NCBI RefSeq assembly: GCF_029531845.1
Contig: NZ_JAMBPV010000006.1
Coordinates: forward strand, 1 to 64,000
DNA length: 64,000 bases
Direction: 5' to 3'
Source of the DNA: Staphylococcus equorum
GTDB lineage: Bacteria; Bacillota; Bacilli; Staphylococcales; Staphylococcaceae
The translations under genes were made by a program, and so were the position numbers. Under the pieces are notes generated by a model. It worked only from the letters and a program-made list of their open reading frames with translations, made no database searches and was not told the DNA's origin. Positions 1 through 10,599 of the stretch are shown here, in pieces. Every line of letters begins with the position of its first letter. Position 1 is the first letter of the stretch.

Positions 1-41
1 TCATAATTAACATTTGGTTTGTCTATGTTTGGAATTAAGCG

Positions 42-1199
42 TTATGATGTTTGTGAATTAAGCATATTTGAAAACTGTTGATAAACAGCTTCAGGAGCGT
101 AAGCAGCTACAGTTTTGAAACCATTTTCTACAAGGACTTCTTCTTTGAATTCTTGATTAATCAGCCTACGCAGTTTATTCGACAATTCAGTCACATTCGT
201 GTAATCAATTAAATAGCCATTTACGTTATTTTTAATAATAGAATCAGGACCAGCGTTTCCACTAAAGCTGACTACAATATTACTTTGATTCATCGCTTCT
301 AAGATGACCATGCCGAAGCCTTCGTTACGAGAAGGAACGACTGTAATTTCACTAATTGCTAATTTTTCGTTTAATTGTTGCGTTGAGCCTTGTAGTAAAA
401 CAATATCTGATAAGTCATATCGATCAATAAGTTGTTGTAATGCATCTCTTTCTTGTCCTTCCCCAAAGATGTGTACTTTATAGCCAAATTTTCTGACGAT
501 ATGCTGAATGGGATTAATACTATCAATCAGTAAGTCAAACCCTTTTTCATATTCTAAACGACCAGCAGCGGTAATCAGTTTTTCCTTTGCTGTATTAAGT
601 CTAGGTTCATTTAAAATATTTGGCACTACATAAACAGGTGTTTGAATATAAGATTGATATTTAATTTTATCAACAGTAGTAAGTGTAGTAACTTTATCTA
701 AATAGGTATATGCATCAATAATCTCTTGTTGAAATGCTTCAGGATGGGCTTCAAAGTTCATGTGCTCCATACCAATAGTTTCAATGTTGTTTCGTGCATA
801 TTTTGCAATCAGTATATTAAAACTAGCTCTAGTCCCGATTAGAACGTCTGTATCAATTTTACGGATGGATTTAATCATCTTTTTCTCTATATAACGTGAA
901 AACTGGTTTAAACCTGGTTCATTTTTTGAAAGTACTTTAGGTTTAGAAACTGAAGTGTATTTATTAATACGGTTAAAAAGTAAATCTTTGAAATTTTTAG
1001 GGTGCAACTGATAATTGGTTAAAGGTTTTATAACGATAGAATCATGAAGTTCGAAATAAGGTTTTATATCACCTTTAAATATAGAAATGATTTCGACTTT
1101 ATGACCTTTTTTAGCTAGTGTATTCGCTAATTGTGAAATAGATTTTACAGTACCTCCCATGGCATAGATATTATGCATGAAAAAAGTGATTGATTTCAT
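42..1199 (-). CDS. Family 4 glycosyltransferase (GT-B fold)
   Basis: 385 residues. The C-terminal half carries the GT4 signatures: AGRLEYEKGFDLLI at about 212-225 (nucleotide-sugar domain start) and EGFGMVILE at 293-301, the EX7E motif that holds the donor sugar nucleotide. The N-terminal MGGTVKSISQLA (14-25) is the usual acceptor-domain loop. No signal peptide or membrane segment is seen, so it should be cytosolic. The family includes wall teichoic acid and glycolipid glucosyltransferases of staphylococci; acceptor and sugar cannot be told from sequence. The ATG follows a strong TTGGAGG site and the gene stands alone. Confident of the family, not of the substrate. Confidence 0.85.
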   Translation of the reverse strand: MKSITFFMHNIYAMGGTVKSISQLANTLAKKGHKVEIISIFKGDIKPYFELHDSIVIKPLTNYQLHPKNFKDLLFNRINKYTSVSKPKVLSKNEPGLNQFSRYIEKKMIKSIRKIDTDVLIGTRASFNILIAKYARNNIETIGMEHMNFEAHPEAFQQEIIDAYTYLDKVTTLTTVDKIKYQSYIQTPVYVVPNILNEPRLNTAKEKLITAAGRLEYEKGFDLLIDSINPIQHIVRKFGYKVHIFGEGQERDALQQLIDRYDLSDIVLLQGSTQQLNEKLAISEITVVPSRNEGFGMVILEAMNQSNIVVSFSGNAGPDSIIKNNVNGYLIDYTNVTELSNKLRRLINQEFKEEVLVENGFKTVAAYAPEAVYQQFSNMLNSQTS

Positions 1200-1587
1200 C
1201 GGAAAACCTCCAAATGTTTCTTAACTTAAATTAGAATTCATTATATCATGAAATGTATGATGTGTTTTTATTGGTAGTATCAAACTTATTTCAGTATTTA
1301 AAAAGCACATTAACGTCTTTTTAGAAGATATAATAGATCTTTTAACTAACAGTTTGGTTAACACATATTAACAAAATTTGTGTAGAATTACTGAAAGCCC
1401 TTTTTTCATAGGGCAATTACGTATATAATTAGAGAAGTATAAAGATATATTTCGTTATTTTTACATTTTAATCAATTATAACGGCAAGGTTTTTTATTTT
1501 TTAGTTATAGAAAACGCTTCATCTCATTTTAAAAAGGATAAAGATAACGTTTCTATAAACATATATAAAAGGGGGACTGTGTTTGTT
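1200..1587. other. Intergenic region between divergent glycosyltransferase and mqo genes
   Basis: 388 bp, very AT-rich, with the promoters of both flanking genes. A short GCCC/GGGC hairpin lies near 1397-1413. A cre-like element near 1505-1519 matches only one half of the CcpA consensus well. No open frame with a ribosome site is visible. Confidence 0.5.
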
Positions 1588-3066
1588 ATGAGCACAAAAC
1601 ATAGCAAAACAGATGTCATCTTAATTGGTGGCGGTATCATGAGCGCAACATTAGGAACTATATTAAAAGAACTCGCACCAGAGAAAGAGATTAAGATGTA
1701 TGAAAGGTTATCTACGCCAGCAGAAGAAAGTTCTAATGGGTGGAACAATGCAGGAACAGGTCATTCTGCATTATGTGAGTTGAATTATACAAAAGAAAAT
1801 AAAGATGGTTCAATAGATATAAATAAGGCCGTAAAAATTAATGAACAATACCAAGTTACAAAACAATTTTGGAATTACTTAGTTAAACAAGGTCAACTTA
1901 CGCAACCTGAGGCGTTTATTAAGCCTGTACCTCATATGAGTTTTGTACAAGGTGTCCGTAACGTAGATTACTTAAAAAGACGTGTAGACAGATTAAACAA
2001 AAACATTCTATTCAGTAACATGGAAATTACTGATAATAAAGATAAAATAGCTGATTGGGTACCATTGATGATGGAAGGTCGTAAATCTCATATACCAATG
2101 GCAATGAGTTATGATAAAACTGGCACAGATGTTAACTTCGGTGCGCTAACTAAAAAGTTATTTGAAAACTTAGAAGAAAAGCAAGTTGAATTAAATTATG
2201 AACATGAAGTACAAGATCTTAAACAGCGTGAAGACGGTGTTTGGGAGATGAAAGTTAAAGATTTACAAACAGACATCGTGACATTTGTTGAAAGTGATTT
2301 CGTATTCATCGGCGCCGGTGGGGCAAGTTTACAATTGCTACAAAAAACAGGTATTAAAGAATCTAAACATGTTGGTGGATTCCCTGTAAGTGGTTTGTTC
2401 TTAGTATGTAAAGATGAAGCTATTACAACACAACATCTTGCTAAAGTATATGGAAAAGCTTCAGTAGGAGCGCCACCAATGTCAGTACCGCATTTAGACA
2501 CACGTTACATAGATGGCAAACGTACAATATTATTTGGTCCATTTGCTGGATTTTCACCTAAATTCATGAAAACTGGTTCAAATATGGATTTAATTAAGTC
2601 TGTGAAACCAAACAATTTAATTACAATGCTGTCTGCAGGAATTAAAGAAATGAGCTTAACAAAATATTTAATTTCACAACTTACGCTTTCTAATGAAGAA
2701 CGTATGGAAGACTTACGTCAATTTGTTCCTAATGCTAAGAGTGAAGATTGGGAAATTGTTGTAGCTGGCCAACGTGTGCAAGTTATAAAAGATACAGAAA
2801 ATGGTAAAGGGACATTGCAATTTGGCACAGAAGTTATAACTTCTGAAGACGGTTCATTGTCTGCATTGTTAGGGGCGTCGCCAGGGGCTTCTACAGCAGT
2901 AGATATTATGCTTGATATACTTAAACGCTGCTATGGTGAGGAATTTAAACAATGGGAAGATAAAGTGAAAACAATGGTTCCTTCATATGGCATGAAACTA
3001 TCAGAAAATGAAGCACTTTATACGAAATTGAATAAAGAAATCACGAAAAATTTAAAAATAAATTAG
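1588..3066 (+). CDS. mqo: Malate:quinone oxidoreductase
   Basis: Membrane-associated FAD enzyme that oxidises malate to oxaloacetate and passes electrons to menaquinone, a TCA-cycle step. 492 residues, full length for the family. The N-terminal Rossmann motif [14 protein letters not shown] (about 8-21) binds FAD, and the Mqo signature [17 protein letters not shown] follows near 50. A GTG nine bases upstream would extend the frame by three codons, but it sits 3 bases from the GGGGG ribosome site, so ATG 1588 is preferred. Monocistronic, ending in a strong hairpin shared with hssS. Staphylococci often have two mqo copies; which one this is cannot be settled here. Confidence 0.95.
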   Translation: MSTKHSKTDVILIGGGIMSATLGTILKELAPEKEIKMYERLSTPAEESSNGWNNAGTGHSALCELNYTKENKDGSIDINKAVKINEQYQVTKQFWNYLVKQGQLTQPEAFIKPVPHMSFVQGVRNVDYLKRRVDRLNKNILFSNMEITDNKDKIADWVPLMMEGRKSHIPMAMSYDKTGTDVNFGALTKKLFENLEEKQVELNYEHEVQDLKQREDGVWEMKVKDLQTDIVTFVESDFVFIGAGGASLQLLQKTGIKESKHVGGFPVSGLFLVCKDEAITTQHLAKVYGKASVGAPPMSVPHLDTRYIDGKRTILFGPFAGFSPKFMKTGSNMDLIKSVKPNNLITMLSAGIKEMSLTKYLISQLTLSNEERMEDLRQFVPNAKSEDWEIVVAGQRVQVIKDTENGKGTLQFGTEVITSEDGSLSALLGASPGASTAVDIMLDILKRCYGEEFKQWEDKVKTMVPSYGMKLSENEALYTKLNKEITKNLKIN

Positions 3067-3105
3067 TATCGTCTTAGTATTGATTTGAATACAAGCAATG
3101 AAAAT

Positions 3106-3150
3106 AAGCGCACGGTTAACCTAGTATCATACTAGGTTAACCGTGCGCTT
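3106..3150. terminator. Bidirectional terminator, mqo / hssS
   Basis: A perfect 22-base inverted repeat (3106-3127 and 3129-3150) with an almost closed loop, flanked by T-rich sequence on the plus side and by A-rich sequence (T-rich on the minus strand) on the other. It serves both convergent genes. Confidence 0.9.
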
Positions 3151-3155
3151 TTGTT

Positions 3156-4523
3156 TTAACTTTTACGTATTTCGATAGAGAATGTAGTACCCTTGTTTTT
3201 TTCACTTTCAATGGATATCGCGCCACCGTGAAGTTCAAAAATGGCTTTAGCGATAGCAAGTCCTAAACCATTACTATTGTCATGATTACTTGCTTTATAA
3301 AAACGCTCGAACAATCGAGATTGAGTTTCTTCAGTCATACCCTGACCATCGTCTGTAATCGTACATTTAATAGAATCAAAACCTTGTTTAAGTATAATAT
3401 CTATCGTGCCACCTTGAATTGAATATTTAATGGCATTTGTAATGAGGTTTTGGAATGCTTGATGTAATAAGCGTTCGTTCCCAGTCATTTCAATATTTGC
3501 TAAATCTGACATGATGATTAAATCTTTTTTATTAGCTGAAAATTGTTCATGACGGATTATTTGTTTTAAAAGTTGATTAAGTTCAATGTGGTCTTTAAAT
3601 TCAAGATGTGCGCCGTTATCAATTTCTGATAACAGTAAAAGTTCTTTTGTTAATTCGCTAAGTTGTGTAGTGATCTGGTAAATATCATCAATATAGCGCT
3701 CACGTTCTTGATTGCTTTTAGCGAATTTGAGTTGATCAAGTAGGTGATGAACATGTGTTAACGGTGTTTTGATCTCATGAGAAACGTTCTGAACGAAATG
3801 TTGTCTCATATCATCTAATTGTTTTAATGAAAGTCGCATCTTATCAAATCGATATTGTAATGTGCCTAATTCATCTTTACGGGTAATTTTAATTGCTGAG
3901 TCAAAGTTACCTTGCATAAGCCGTTCTGTCGCATTTTTCAATTGTTGAATTGGTTTAATTAATGTATAAGTTGAAGAAATAACTAGGATGATAGAAATAA
4001 TAAGTAATAACGATATTAATATCGCTAAGAATATTCTGAATTCGCTAAATGTTTTACCAATATCAGGTCTCATGAAGACGGCATAGTTTTGACCCTTAGA
4101 CTCAAAAGTAATACCTACTGTGTTTTGAGTAGTGTTTTCAAAAAAACCAGTAATAATAGGAGCGTATGGCAAATTTTTAATACCATGATAATCATTACCA
4201 TTTAATACACTTTGAACATCTTGATGAGTTATATTATCTTTTCTGAATGCTTCACCATAGTATGTTCTTTTTCCATTTTCTGAAATAGTCATAATTTGAT
4301 AGTTCATTTCACCTAAATGTTTGAAAAATGGTGAAGGACTATCAATTTTTGATTCCTTTTGATATTCCATCGAATCTTTTAAAGTGCGCATAATCTTAGC
4401 ATCATTATTTTCTTTCAAAAAATTATGATAAATAATATTTGTACATAAAAAACTGACTATTGCACTGAAGAGCATAACAACAATAGTATATACTGCAATA
4501 CGTGTATAGAGTGATTTAAACAT
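3156..4523 (-). CDS. hssS: Haem sensor histidine kinase HssS
   Basis: 455 residues, against 457 in S. aureus HssS. Membrane segments at about 9-30 and 164-184 enclose a 130-residue extracytoplasmic sensor region; then HAMP (about 187-238), the H-box SHEIKTP with phospho-acceptor His249, and the ATPase domain with DDGQGM and GLGLAI motifs. It phosphorylates HssR when haem accumulates and so switches on the HrtBA exporter divergently encoded next door. The ATG at 4523 lies inside the 3' end of hssR (8-base overlap), which points to translational coupling; an upstream in-frame start would lie deeper in hssR. Confidence 0.95.
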   Translation of the reverse strand: MFKSLYTRIAVYTIVVMLFSAIVSFLCTNIIYHNFLKENNDAKIMRTLKDSMEYQKESKIDSPSPFFKHLGEMNYQIMTISENGKRTYYGEAFRKDNITHQDVQSVLNGNDYHGIKNLPYAPIITGFFENTTQNTVGITFESKGQNYAVFMRPDIGKTFSEFRIFLAILISLLLIISIILVISSTYTLIKPIQQLKNATERLMQGNFDSAIKITRKDELGTLQYRFDKMRLSLKQLDDMRQHFVQNVSHEIKTPLTHVHHLLDQLKFAKSNQERERYIDDIYQITTQLSELTKELLLLSEIDNGAHLEFKDHIELNQLLKQIIRHEQFSANKKDLIIMSDLANIEMTGNERLLHQAFQNLITNAIKYSIQGGTIDIILKQGFDSIKCTITDDGQGMTEETQSRLFERFYKASNHDNSNGLGLAIAKAIFELHGGAISIESEKNKGTTFSIEIRKS

Positions 4524-5190
4524 GATCATCCACCTTATAACCCAATCCACGCACTGTATGAATCGTTACTGAAGCTTCCAGTTTTTCAAGCCTTTTTCTA
4601 AGGCGTTTAATATGAACATCGACAGTGCGTTCATCACCTTCATAATCAAATCCCCATATTTTTTCTATTAAATCATCACGATTAAAAACTTGTCTTGGAT
4701 GAGAAGCAAGAATAAATAATAATTGGAATTCTTTATTAGGCAAATTCATTGTTTTAGAAGCTGTTTGTAGTTCTAAATACGCTTGATTAAGCGTAAGGTT
4801 GCCAATAGTAATTTCACTATTAGCATTAATGTTATAGCGCTTAAGCACAGCTTTAATTCTGAAAATGAGTTCTTTTACTTCGAAAGGTTTCGTGACATAG
4901 TCATCCGTGCCTGTTAAGTAAGCTTGTTCTTTATCACTTAAAGCATCACGCGCAGTTAACATGATAACTGGCATATCGTAATCTTCTTTTAAAATCTTAC
5001 ATAGCTCAAAACCGCTCATGCCACCCATCATAATATCTACAATAGCAATGTCTACTTGATTTGATTCTAGGTAGGACAATGCATCTTCAGCGCTTGATTG
5101 CGTAATTGTTTCTAATCCTTCACGACTAATATAATTAGAAACATACTCTAATATTTTTTTGTCATCATCGACTATTAGACAAGTTGTCAT
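4516..5190 (-). CDS. hssR: Haem response regulator HssR
   Basis: 224 residues, the family length. Receiver domain with acidic pocket DDD (8-10), phospho-acceptor Asp52, and Lys101 in the TKPFE motif; OmpR/PhoB-type winged helix in the C-terminal half (FNRDDLIEKIWG, ERTVDVHIKRLRKRL). The chosen ATG follows a GAAGGAGA site; the 19 codons upstream look untranslated. Binds the direct repeat at 5279-5298 in front of hrtBA. First gene of hssRS. Confidence 0.95.
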   Translation of the reverse strand: MTTCLIVDDDKKILEYVSNYISREGLETITQSSAEDALSYLESNQVDIAIVDIMMGGMSGFELCKILKEDYDMPVIMLTARDALSDKEQAYLTGTDDYVTKPFEVKELIFRIKAVLKRYNINANSEITIGNLTLNQAYLELQTASKTMNLPNKEFQLLFILASHPRQVFNRDDLIEKIWGFDYEGDERTVDVHIKRLRKRLEKLEASVTIHTVRGLGYKVDDHV

Positions 5191-5278
5191 GGGCAATGTC
5201 TCCTTCTTCATTTTAATGTCATTATAAACGTTACTAAAAGACTTCACAAATCACAAAAGTTTTAAAAAAAGAACATGA

Positions 5279-5298
5279 GTTCATATTGAGTTCACATA
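5279..5298 (+). promoter_or_regulatory. HssR-binding direct repeat (hrtBA operator)
   Basis: Two 9-base direct repeats, GTTCATATT (5279-5287) and GTTCACATA (5290-5298), separated by GA. The known S. aureus HssR site is a direct repeat of GTTCATATT with a two-base spacer, so the left half is exact and the right half differs at two positions. It lies about 47 bp before the hrtB start and between the divergent hss and hrt operons. Confidence 0.85.
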
Positions 5299-5344
5299 AG
5301 AAGGATAAACTCTAGATATAAGTTTTAGAGAAGGAGTGGAAATG

Positions 5345-6397
5345 ATGAAATTAGCATGGCAGGAGATAAAATATTATAAATTCCGTTATATTTTAATTAT
5401 GTTAATCATTTTATTACTAGGTGTTATGGTTCTATTTATTAGTGGACTAGCGCAGGGATTAGCGAGAGAAAATATATCGATGTTAGACAACATGAAAACT
5501 GAAAAATATGTTTTACAGGACAATAAGCAACCACAAATTGAGAAATCAATTATCAAACCAGAACAACAAAAGAAAATTGAAGATATTACAAATCAAGAAC
5601 CATTAAAATTAGCGTCACAAACATTAAAAATTAATAAAACCGAAGAAGATGTGGTGATGACTAATACGGTAGACAATGACAAGCCTGAATTAGCAGAAGG
5701 TAGTTATCCAACAAAAGATAATGAATTTGCAATCAACAGCAAGCTGACTGCCGAAGGTATAAACGTTGGTGATATGGTTGAAGTAAAAGATGGTAAAGAA
5801 TTAAGAGTGTCAGGTGTTATCAACGATACGATGCATTCACATAGTTCAGTTGTGATGATGAATGATAGTGGATTCGACAACTTGAACCAACAAGTGAGCA
5901 CAGTTTATCCTGTTAAAGACTTAACAGCTAAACAACAAGATGAAGTAAATAAAATTTCAGATGTCAAAGTATTTACAGAAGATGATATTACAAGTGAAAT
6001 ACCAAGTTATCAAGCAGAACAAGCGCCATTAAATATGATGATTGTAAGTTTGTTCGTGATTTCAGCGATAGTACTTAGCGCATTCTTCTACGTTATGACG
6101 ATTCAAAAAATACCGGAAATTGGTATCTTGAAAGCAATTGGAATCAAAACAAAACATTTATTAAGTGCGTTATTAATTCAAATATTAATTACTACTATGA
6201 TCGGCGTTTTGATTTCTGTAGGATTCGTGAGTGGTTTATCATTAATTATGCCAGTATCAATGCCATTCCACGTAACACTATCTAATCTATTATTAGTCGT
6301 AGGCGTATTTATTGTAGTAGCGATTATAGGTGCAGTATTATCATTCATTAAACTGTTTAAAGTAGACCCTATTGAAGCAATCGGAGGTGGAGAATAA
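5345..6397 (+). CDS. hrtB: Haem efflux ABC transporter permease HrtB
   Basis: 350 residues of FtsX/MacB-type permease: one N-terminal membrane helix (about 15-37), a large extracellular region to about 230, then three C-terminal helices. The segment around [17 protein letters not shown] and [20 protein letters not shown] matches my recollection of S. aureus HrtB closely. With HrtA it relieves haem toxicity at the membrane. GTG and ATG codons lie just upstream (5336, 5342), but ATG 5345 stands 8 bases from AAGGAG and starts MKLA as in S. aureus. The stop overlaps the hrtA ATG. Confidence 0.94.
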   Translation: MKLAWQEIKYYKFRYILIMLIILLLGVMVLFISGLAQGLARENISMLDNMKTEKYVLQDNKQPQIEKSIIKPEQQKKIEDITNQEPLKLASQTLKINKTEEDVVMTNTVDNDKPELAEGSYPTKDNEFAINSKLTAEGINVGDMVEVKDGKELRVSGVINDTMHSHSSVVMMNDSGFDNLNQQVSTVYPVKDLTAKQQDEVNKISDVKVFTEDDITSEIPSYQAEQAPLNMMIVSLFVISAIVLSAFFYVMTIQKIPEIGILKAIGIKTKHLLSALLIQILITTMIGVLISVGFVSGLSLIMPVSMPFHVTLSNLLLVVGVFIVVAIIGAVLSFIKLFKVDPIEAIGGGE

Positions 6398-7065
6398 TGA
6401 GTTTACAAGTAAAAGATATTAAAAAAACATTTGGTAAAGGTCCATCAGAAACACCTGTATTAAAAGGAATAAATTTTGAAGTGAATGATGGGGAATTCGT
6501 AATATTAAATGGTGCGTCAGGTTCAGGTAAGACAACATTGCTTACTATTTTAGGTGGTTTACTCTCACAAAATAGTGGTGACATTTTATATAATGAATCT
6601 CCATTATATGCAGGAGATAAAAAAGCATCAGAATTAAGATTGAATGAAATTGGATTTATATTTCAATCTTCACATTTAGTACCTTATTTAAAAGTGAAAG
6701 CACAATTAACGACAATAGGCAGAGAAGCTGGAATGTCTAAAAATGATGCTAATCAAAGAGCGGAAATGTTATTAAAACAAATAGGGTTAGAACACCGTTT
6801 AAATGTATTCCCACATATGTTATCTGGCGGGGAGAAACAGCGTGTAGCAATTATGAGAGCATTGATGAACAGTCCCAAAATTATACTTGCAGATGAACCT
6901 ACAGCGAGTTTAGATGCAGAACGTGCAACAGAAGTTATTCATATGATTAAAAATCAAATACAAAGTAAAAAAATGATAGGTATAATGATTACCCACGATA
7001 AGCGATTATTTGAGTATGCAGACAGAGTAATTGAATTAGATAACGGAGTAATAGTGAATTCATAA
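6397..7065 (+). CDS. hrtA: Haem efflux ABC transporter ATPase HrtA
   Basis: 222-residue ABC ATPase of the MacB/LolD class. Walker [10 protein letters not shown] (39-47), signature LSGGEKQR (142-149), Walker B IILADE (162-167), and a switch histidine in MITHD. Starts in an ATGA-type overlap with hrtB, so the two subunits are made together. Controlled from the HssR box before hrtB. Confidence 0.95.
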   Translation: MSLQVKDIKKTFGKGPSETPVLKGINFEVNDGEFVILNGASGSGKTTLLTILGGLLSQNSGDILYNESPLYAGDKKASELRLNEIGFIFQSSHLVPYLKVKAQLTTIGREAGMSKNDANQRAEMLLKQIGLEHRLNVFPHMLSGGEKQRVAIMRALMNSPKIILADEPTASLDAERATEVIHMIKNQIQSKKMIGIMITHDKRLFEYADRVIELDNGVIVNS

Positions 7066-7135
7066 TCTATAAAAGTTTAATTCCATATGAAGCGCTTGGA
7101 AGATAAGAATCCCAAATCATCTTTTAAGAACGTTG

Positions 7136-7173
7136 ACAAACCAAATGCTATAATAGCATTTGGTTTGTTTTTT
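7136..7173 (+). terminator. Terminator of hrtBA
   Basis: Perfect 15-base stem (7136-7150 and 7154-7168) with a three-base loop and a run of T at 7168-7173. Confidence 0.85.
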
Positions 7174-7183
7174 ATAGATATAT

Positions 7184-8155
7184 CTACGAAGTAGGGATGT
7201 ACCATAATGCAAAAATACAAGCGAAGAACAATGTAGCAAAGTAGACTGTTAGCAATAATTTGTATTGATACATTAAGGCTAAAAAGTCTCTAATTAAGGC
7301 AACTTCAAAAAAGTGATAAGGCGTATGACTTCCAACGCCTTTTAGTTTAAGGTCTAATTTTTGGCCGAAGCGGACTGCACGCATAATATGAAATTGACTT
7401 GTAACACAGACAACCTTAGGTTTTGCGTCAAATGACTGTTGTATCAGTGCTTTTGTGAATTTAATGTTTTCGTATGTACTTGTAGACGCATCTTCCATTA
7501 AAATTTGAGCAGGATTCACACCACGATCAACTAAGTAACGAAACATGGCCAAAGCTTCAGATATAGGTTCATCCGGACCTTGTCCACCACTTACGATTAA
7601 TTGCGCGTTAGGTTGTTGATTATATAATACTAATGCTCGATCTAATCTACTAGCTAGCATAGGCGGGACATGTTCATTAAAAATACCTGCGCCTAAGACG
7701 AGTATCGTATCAAATTTTGCAATATGTTTCTGATTTAAATAACAAGAAGCGCAAGATACATAACAAATAAAAGTGAAAATCGCACTAAAGGTAATCGCTG
7801 CTAGCCATAGAAATACAACATTAAATGCGAACGGTAGCAAGCTAATGTAGGCACAAGCAAGTGTGAAAACGATGACTTTAAAAGATAAGCGATAGAGTCG
7901 TTTTAAAAAAAGTGCGCTCATACGATATTGCAATATATGTTTGTGTTTTAAATGTACTAATAAGAAACCAATAATCATCACAGCAATTATATCTATAGGG
8001 ATATGATGAGACCCAATACGTAATATAATTACAATATAACCTAATATTACCTGGGAAATAAAAATATTGATATTTGCAAAATATTTTAAATTTAAATACA
8101 TACTTACGAAAATAAGTACTATCAATAAACTACAGAGTAGTGCTAGAATATTCAT
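7184..8155 (-). CDS. DUF218 (YdcF/SanA/ElyC-like) membrane protein
   Basis: 323 residues. The first 150 or so form about five hydrophobic helices; the DUF218 domain follows with DTILVLGAGI, LASRLDRAL, LIVSGGQG and a TSTYENIKF motif, then a final helix near the C-terminus. DUF218 proteins such as SanA and ElyC affect envelope integrity in other bacteria, and the biochemical activity is generally unknown. The gene stands alone between the hrtBA terminator and tcaR. The function here is inference from the family only. Confidence 0.8.
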   Translation of the reverse strand: MNILALLCSLLIVLIFVSMYLNLKYFANINIFISQVILGYIVIILRIGSHHIPIDIIAVMIIGFLLVHLKHKHILQYRMSALFLKRLYRLSFKVIVFTLACAYISLLPFAFNVVFLWLAAITFSAIFTFICYVSCASCYLNQKHIAKFDTILVLGAGIFNEHVPPMLASRLDRALVLYNQQPNAQLIVSGGQGPDEPISEALAMFRYLVDRGVNPAQILMEDASTSTYENIKFTKALIQQSFDAKPKVVCVTSQFHIMRAVRFGQKLDLKLKGVGSHTPYHFFEVALIRDFLALMYQYKLLLTVYFATLFFACIFALWYIPTS

Positions 8156-8371
8156 GTTTCACCCCAGAATTTTATAGTATATTAAATGTAGTTGAATCCA
8201 TTAAAATAAGCAAATGTATATGACATTACTATCAATATTAAGCAACATGCAATATCAATAAATGGTTGCATTATATTTTTAAACTTTTATAGGCGTTAAA
8301 ATATTGATACTATTAATATAACAAATTATAAAATGATATTACATATAGTGGAGATTGAAGAGGTGCAACCA

Positions 8372-8836
8372 ATGGTGAAAAATTTAAATAGTCATATAGA
8401 GTTCATGGGTGAATTTATAGATGATGTAAATACATTATTAGCTAAATTATTAAAGGCATTAAGAGAAGAGTACAACGTATCAAAAGAACAGGCAAATGTT
8501 ATATTAATGCTTGAAAATGGAAAAACGATGACTTTAACAGAAATCACAGAACGTCAAGGCGTAAATAAAGCTGCCGTTAGCCGAAGAATAAAAAAACTAA
8601 TTCATGCTGAGGTTGTACAATGGGATAAATCTGAAGATACAGGAGATCAACGGTTAAAATATATTAAATTAACGGAGAAGGGCAAACAATTTAATAGAAA
8701 AAGTAAGTCTATAATTAATGACATAGTGAGCGATATACTTCATGATTTATCAGATGATGAAATTGAACAAGCGCGTTATGTGTTGGAAATTATTGATCAA
8801 AGACTGAAGAACTTTAATATTAAACATCATTCGTAA
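8372..8836 (+). CDS. tcaR: MarR-family regulator TcaR
   Basis: 154 residues with a MarR winged helix: LTEITERQGVNKAAVSRRIKKL is the recognition region, followed by the wing with DQRLKYIKLT. It aligns along its length with S. aureus TcaR (about 151 residues) as I recall it. TcaR is known to repress ica genes and influence teicoplanin susceptibility. ATG 8372 follows GAAGAGGTG; a longer frame begins 13 codons earlier without a ribosome site. It ends in its own terminator, so tcaR is not simply co-transcribed with tcaA. Confidence 0.88.
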   Translation: MVKNLNSHIEFMGEFIDDVNTLLAKLLKALREEYNVSKEQANVILMLENGKTMTLTEITERQGVNKAAVSRRIKKLIHAEVVQWDKSEDTGDQRLKYIKLTEKGKQFNRKSKSIINDIVSDILHDLSDDEIEQARYVLEIIDQRLKNFNIKHHS

Positions 8837-9207
8837 CATGAATTAATATAAGTATGTAGCGCGTATTTTAAAAACACATTGAGTTAAAGGTTAGTCTTGT
8901 TAAGTGACTGTCAGCATCCAAACTAGGATGACAAGTAGCCGCTTTTGTTTTATAAGTCATTGAGTTATAGATTTTTTAGACATATTGTTTTGAACATTAG
9001 GTCATTCAATAGAAAAAACCAAGCATTAGACTAAATGCGTATATCAATTTTTAAGTAGCACACATATAATAAATGTTATAGCTTATAAATATACTGTTAT
9101 GATAGTCCAATTATGCGTAGATACAGTAATAATCTGACATATAGTTTCATTCTATAATGTGTTAAAATAACGGGATAGTGTAAAATCGAGGATAAAGAGG
9201 TGATAAA
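8837..9207. other. tcaR-tcaA intergenic region
   Basis: 371 bp. It holds the tcaR terminator (8902-8950) and AT-rich DNA with the tcaA promoter region; a TATAAT hexamer lies at 9153-9158 but no well-spaced -35 accompanies it. No coding frame is supported. Confidence 0.5.
8902..8950 (+). terminator. Terminator of tcaR
   Basis: Arms AAGTGACT (8902-8909) and AGCCGCTT (8937-8944), with an inner CATCC/GGATG stem and a TTTTGTTTT tail. One mismatch and bulges make it imperfect. Confidence 0.6.
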
Positions 9208-10599
9208 ATGCAAAAATGTCCAAAGTGTGGAGAAAACTTAAGAAACGGGCAGAGAAGATGTAGTCATTGCGGGTATCGAGCAAAACAAAGCGATTCAGAA
9301 AAAATGACACGCTCAACAAAAATAAATAAAAAAACAGCGAACATTAACGCACGTAAAATTATTCCTTTTGGGATTGCATTCTTTATCCTTATCTTACTTA
9401 TCATTGTTTTTTTCTTAGTAAGAAACTTTAATTCACCTGAAGCACAATCAGAGATTATAATAAATGCAGTAGATAATAATGATACGCAAAAACTTTCAAC
9501 GCTTTTGAGCACCCAAAATAACAGTGTTGATGAAAATGAAGCTGAAGCTTATATTAAATACATAAAAAACGAAGTTGGAATGGATAACTTCGTGAAAGAT
9601 GTAAATAGTAAAATTGCGAAATTGAACAAAAATGATACAAAGAATTCAGATTTTGTCACAGCTAAAAATGGTGAAAAAGTTCTGAGGATCAGTAAAAATG
9701 GCACACGCTATTTAATATTTGATAATATGAGCTTCACAGCACCAACTAAAGAAGCGATTGTAAAACCTAAACAAGAAACAACTTATAAATTTAAGGCAGA
9801 TGATAAACAAAAAACTGTAGTAGCTGAAAAAAACAAGCCAACTTCTTTAGGTAAATTCATTCCAGGTGAATATACACTTGAAGCTAAGAAAGAAATGGCG
9901 AACGGCCAATTTAATGGTCATCTTAATTTCAACTTTAATGATAGTAACAATGAGTCAGTTGATGTTATTGAAGACTTTAACGAGGCGTATGTGCAAGTTG
10001 AATTAAATGGTGCTTCTGAAATAGATACTGATTCAGTTAAAGTGAAAATCAATGACAAAACTTATGATTACGCAAAAGCCAAAGAATTTGGTCCATATCC
10101 TAAAACAAAAGATATAATAATATCTGCTGAAGGACAAGCGAAGAAGAAAACATTTAAATCAGCAGAAACAACAGTGAAAACAGATAACCTCAAAGATAAA
10201 ACAAAGGTCACTTTAAACTTTGATGATGACGAAATCGAGAAGTATGTAGAGAAAAAAGAAAAAGAAGAAAATAGTTTTAGAAATAAGATATCTAGTTTTT
10301 TCGGTGATTACACTGCGGCAATGATTAGTGCACGCAGTCAAAGTAACTTTAATTTAGTATCATCTTATTTAAAGAAAGATACTGAAAAATATAAAGCTAC
10401 TAAAAAAGATGTTAAATCGAATGAGCTATTCTATCTTCAACAACCACAGATTACCGATATTGTAAAAGAAGATAAGACATTCTATGTTACGGGTCAAACA
10501 TTAAAAGAAGATGGCCAATACGGTGAGGTAGAGTATCAACTTGAGGGTAGTGACAAGGCTAATGATCTAAAAGTAGTGAAGTACTCAGAGGCGAGTTAA
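9208..10599 (+). CDS. tcaA: TcaA, glycopeptide-response membrane protein
   Basis: 463 residues, about the S. aureus TcaA length. The N-terminal zinc ribbon has Cys4, Cys7, Cys18 and Cys21; one membrane helix spans about 51-71, and the remaining 390 residues are Lys/Asp-rich and predicted outside the cell, with repeated YvcC-like beta modules and a C-terminal NTF2-like stretch. Loss of TcaA in S. aureus raises glycopeptide resistance, and the gene is induced by cell-wall antibiotics; mechanism is not readable from sequence. It ends in a 20-bp perfect hairpin. Confidence 0.92.
   Translation: MQKCPKCGENLRNGQRRCSHCGYRAKQSDSEKMTRSTKINKKTANINARKIIPFGIAFFILILLIIVFFLVRNFNSPEAQSEIIINAVDNNDTQKLSTLLSTQNNSVDENEAEAYIKYIKNEVGMDNFVKDVNSKIAKLNKNDTKNSDFVTAKNGEKVLRISKNGTRYLIFDNMSFTAPTKEAIVKPKQETTYKFKADDKQKTVVAEKNKPTSLGKFIPGEYTLEAKKEMANGQFNGHLNFNFNDSNNESVDVIEDFNEAYVQVELNGASEIDTDSVKVKINDKTYDYAKAKEFGPYPKTKDIIISAEGQAKKKTFKSAETTVKTDNLKDKTKVTLNFDDDEIEKYVEKKEKEENSFRNKISSFFGDYTAAMISARSQSNFNLVSSYLKKDTEKYKATKKDVKSNELFYLQQPQITDIVKEDKTFYVTGQTLKEDGQYGEVEYQLEGSDKANDLKVVKYSEAS

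Noticed and set aside
1..41. Possible gene fragment at the left edge
   Set aside because: Only 41 bases; no start, stop or motif can be judged.
1505..1519. A cre-like sequence before mqo
   Set aside because: Two fixed consensus positions fail in the right half; too weak to call when four full matches exist elsewhere in the window.
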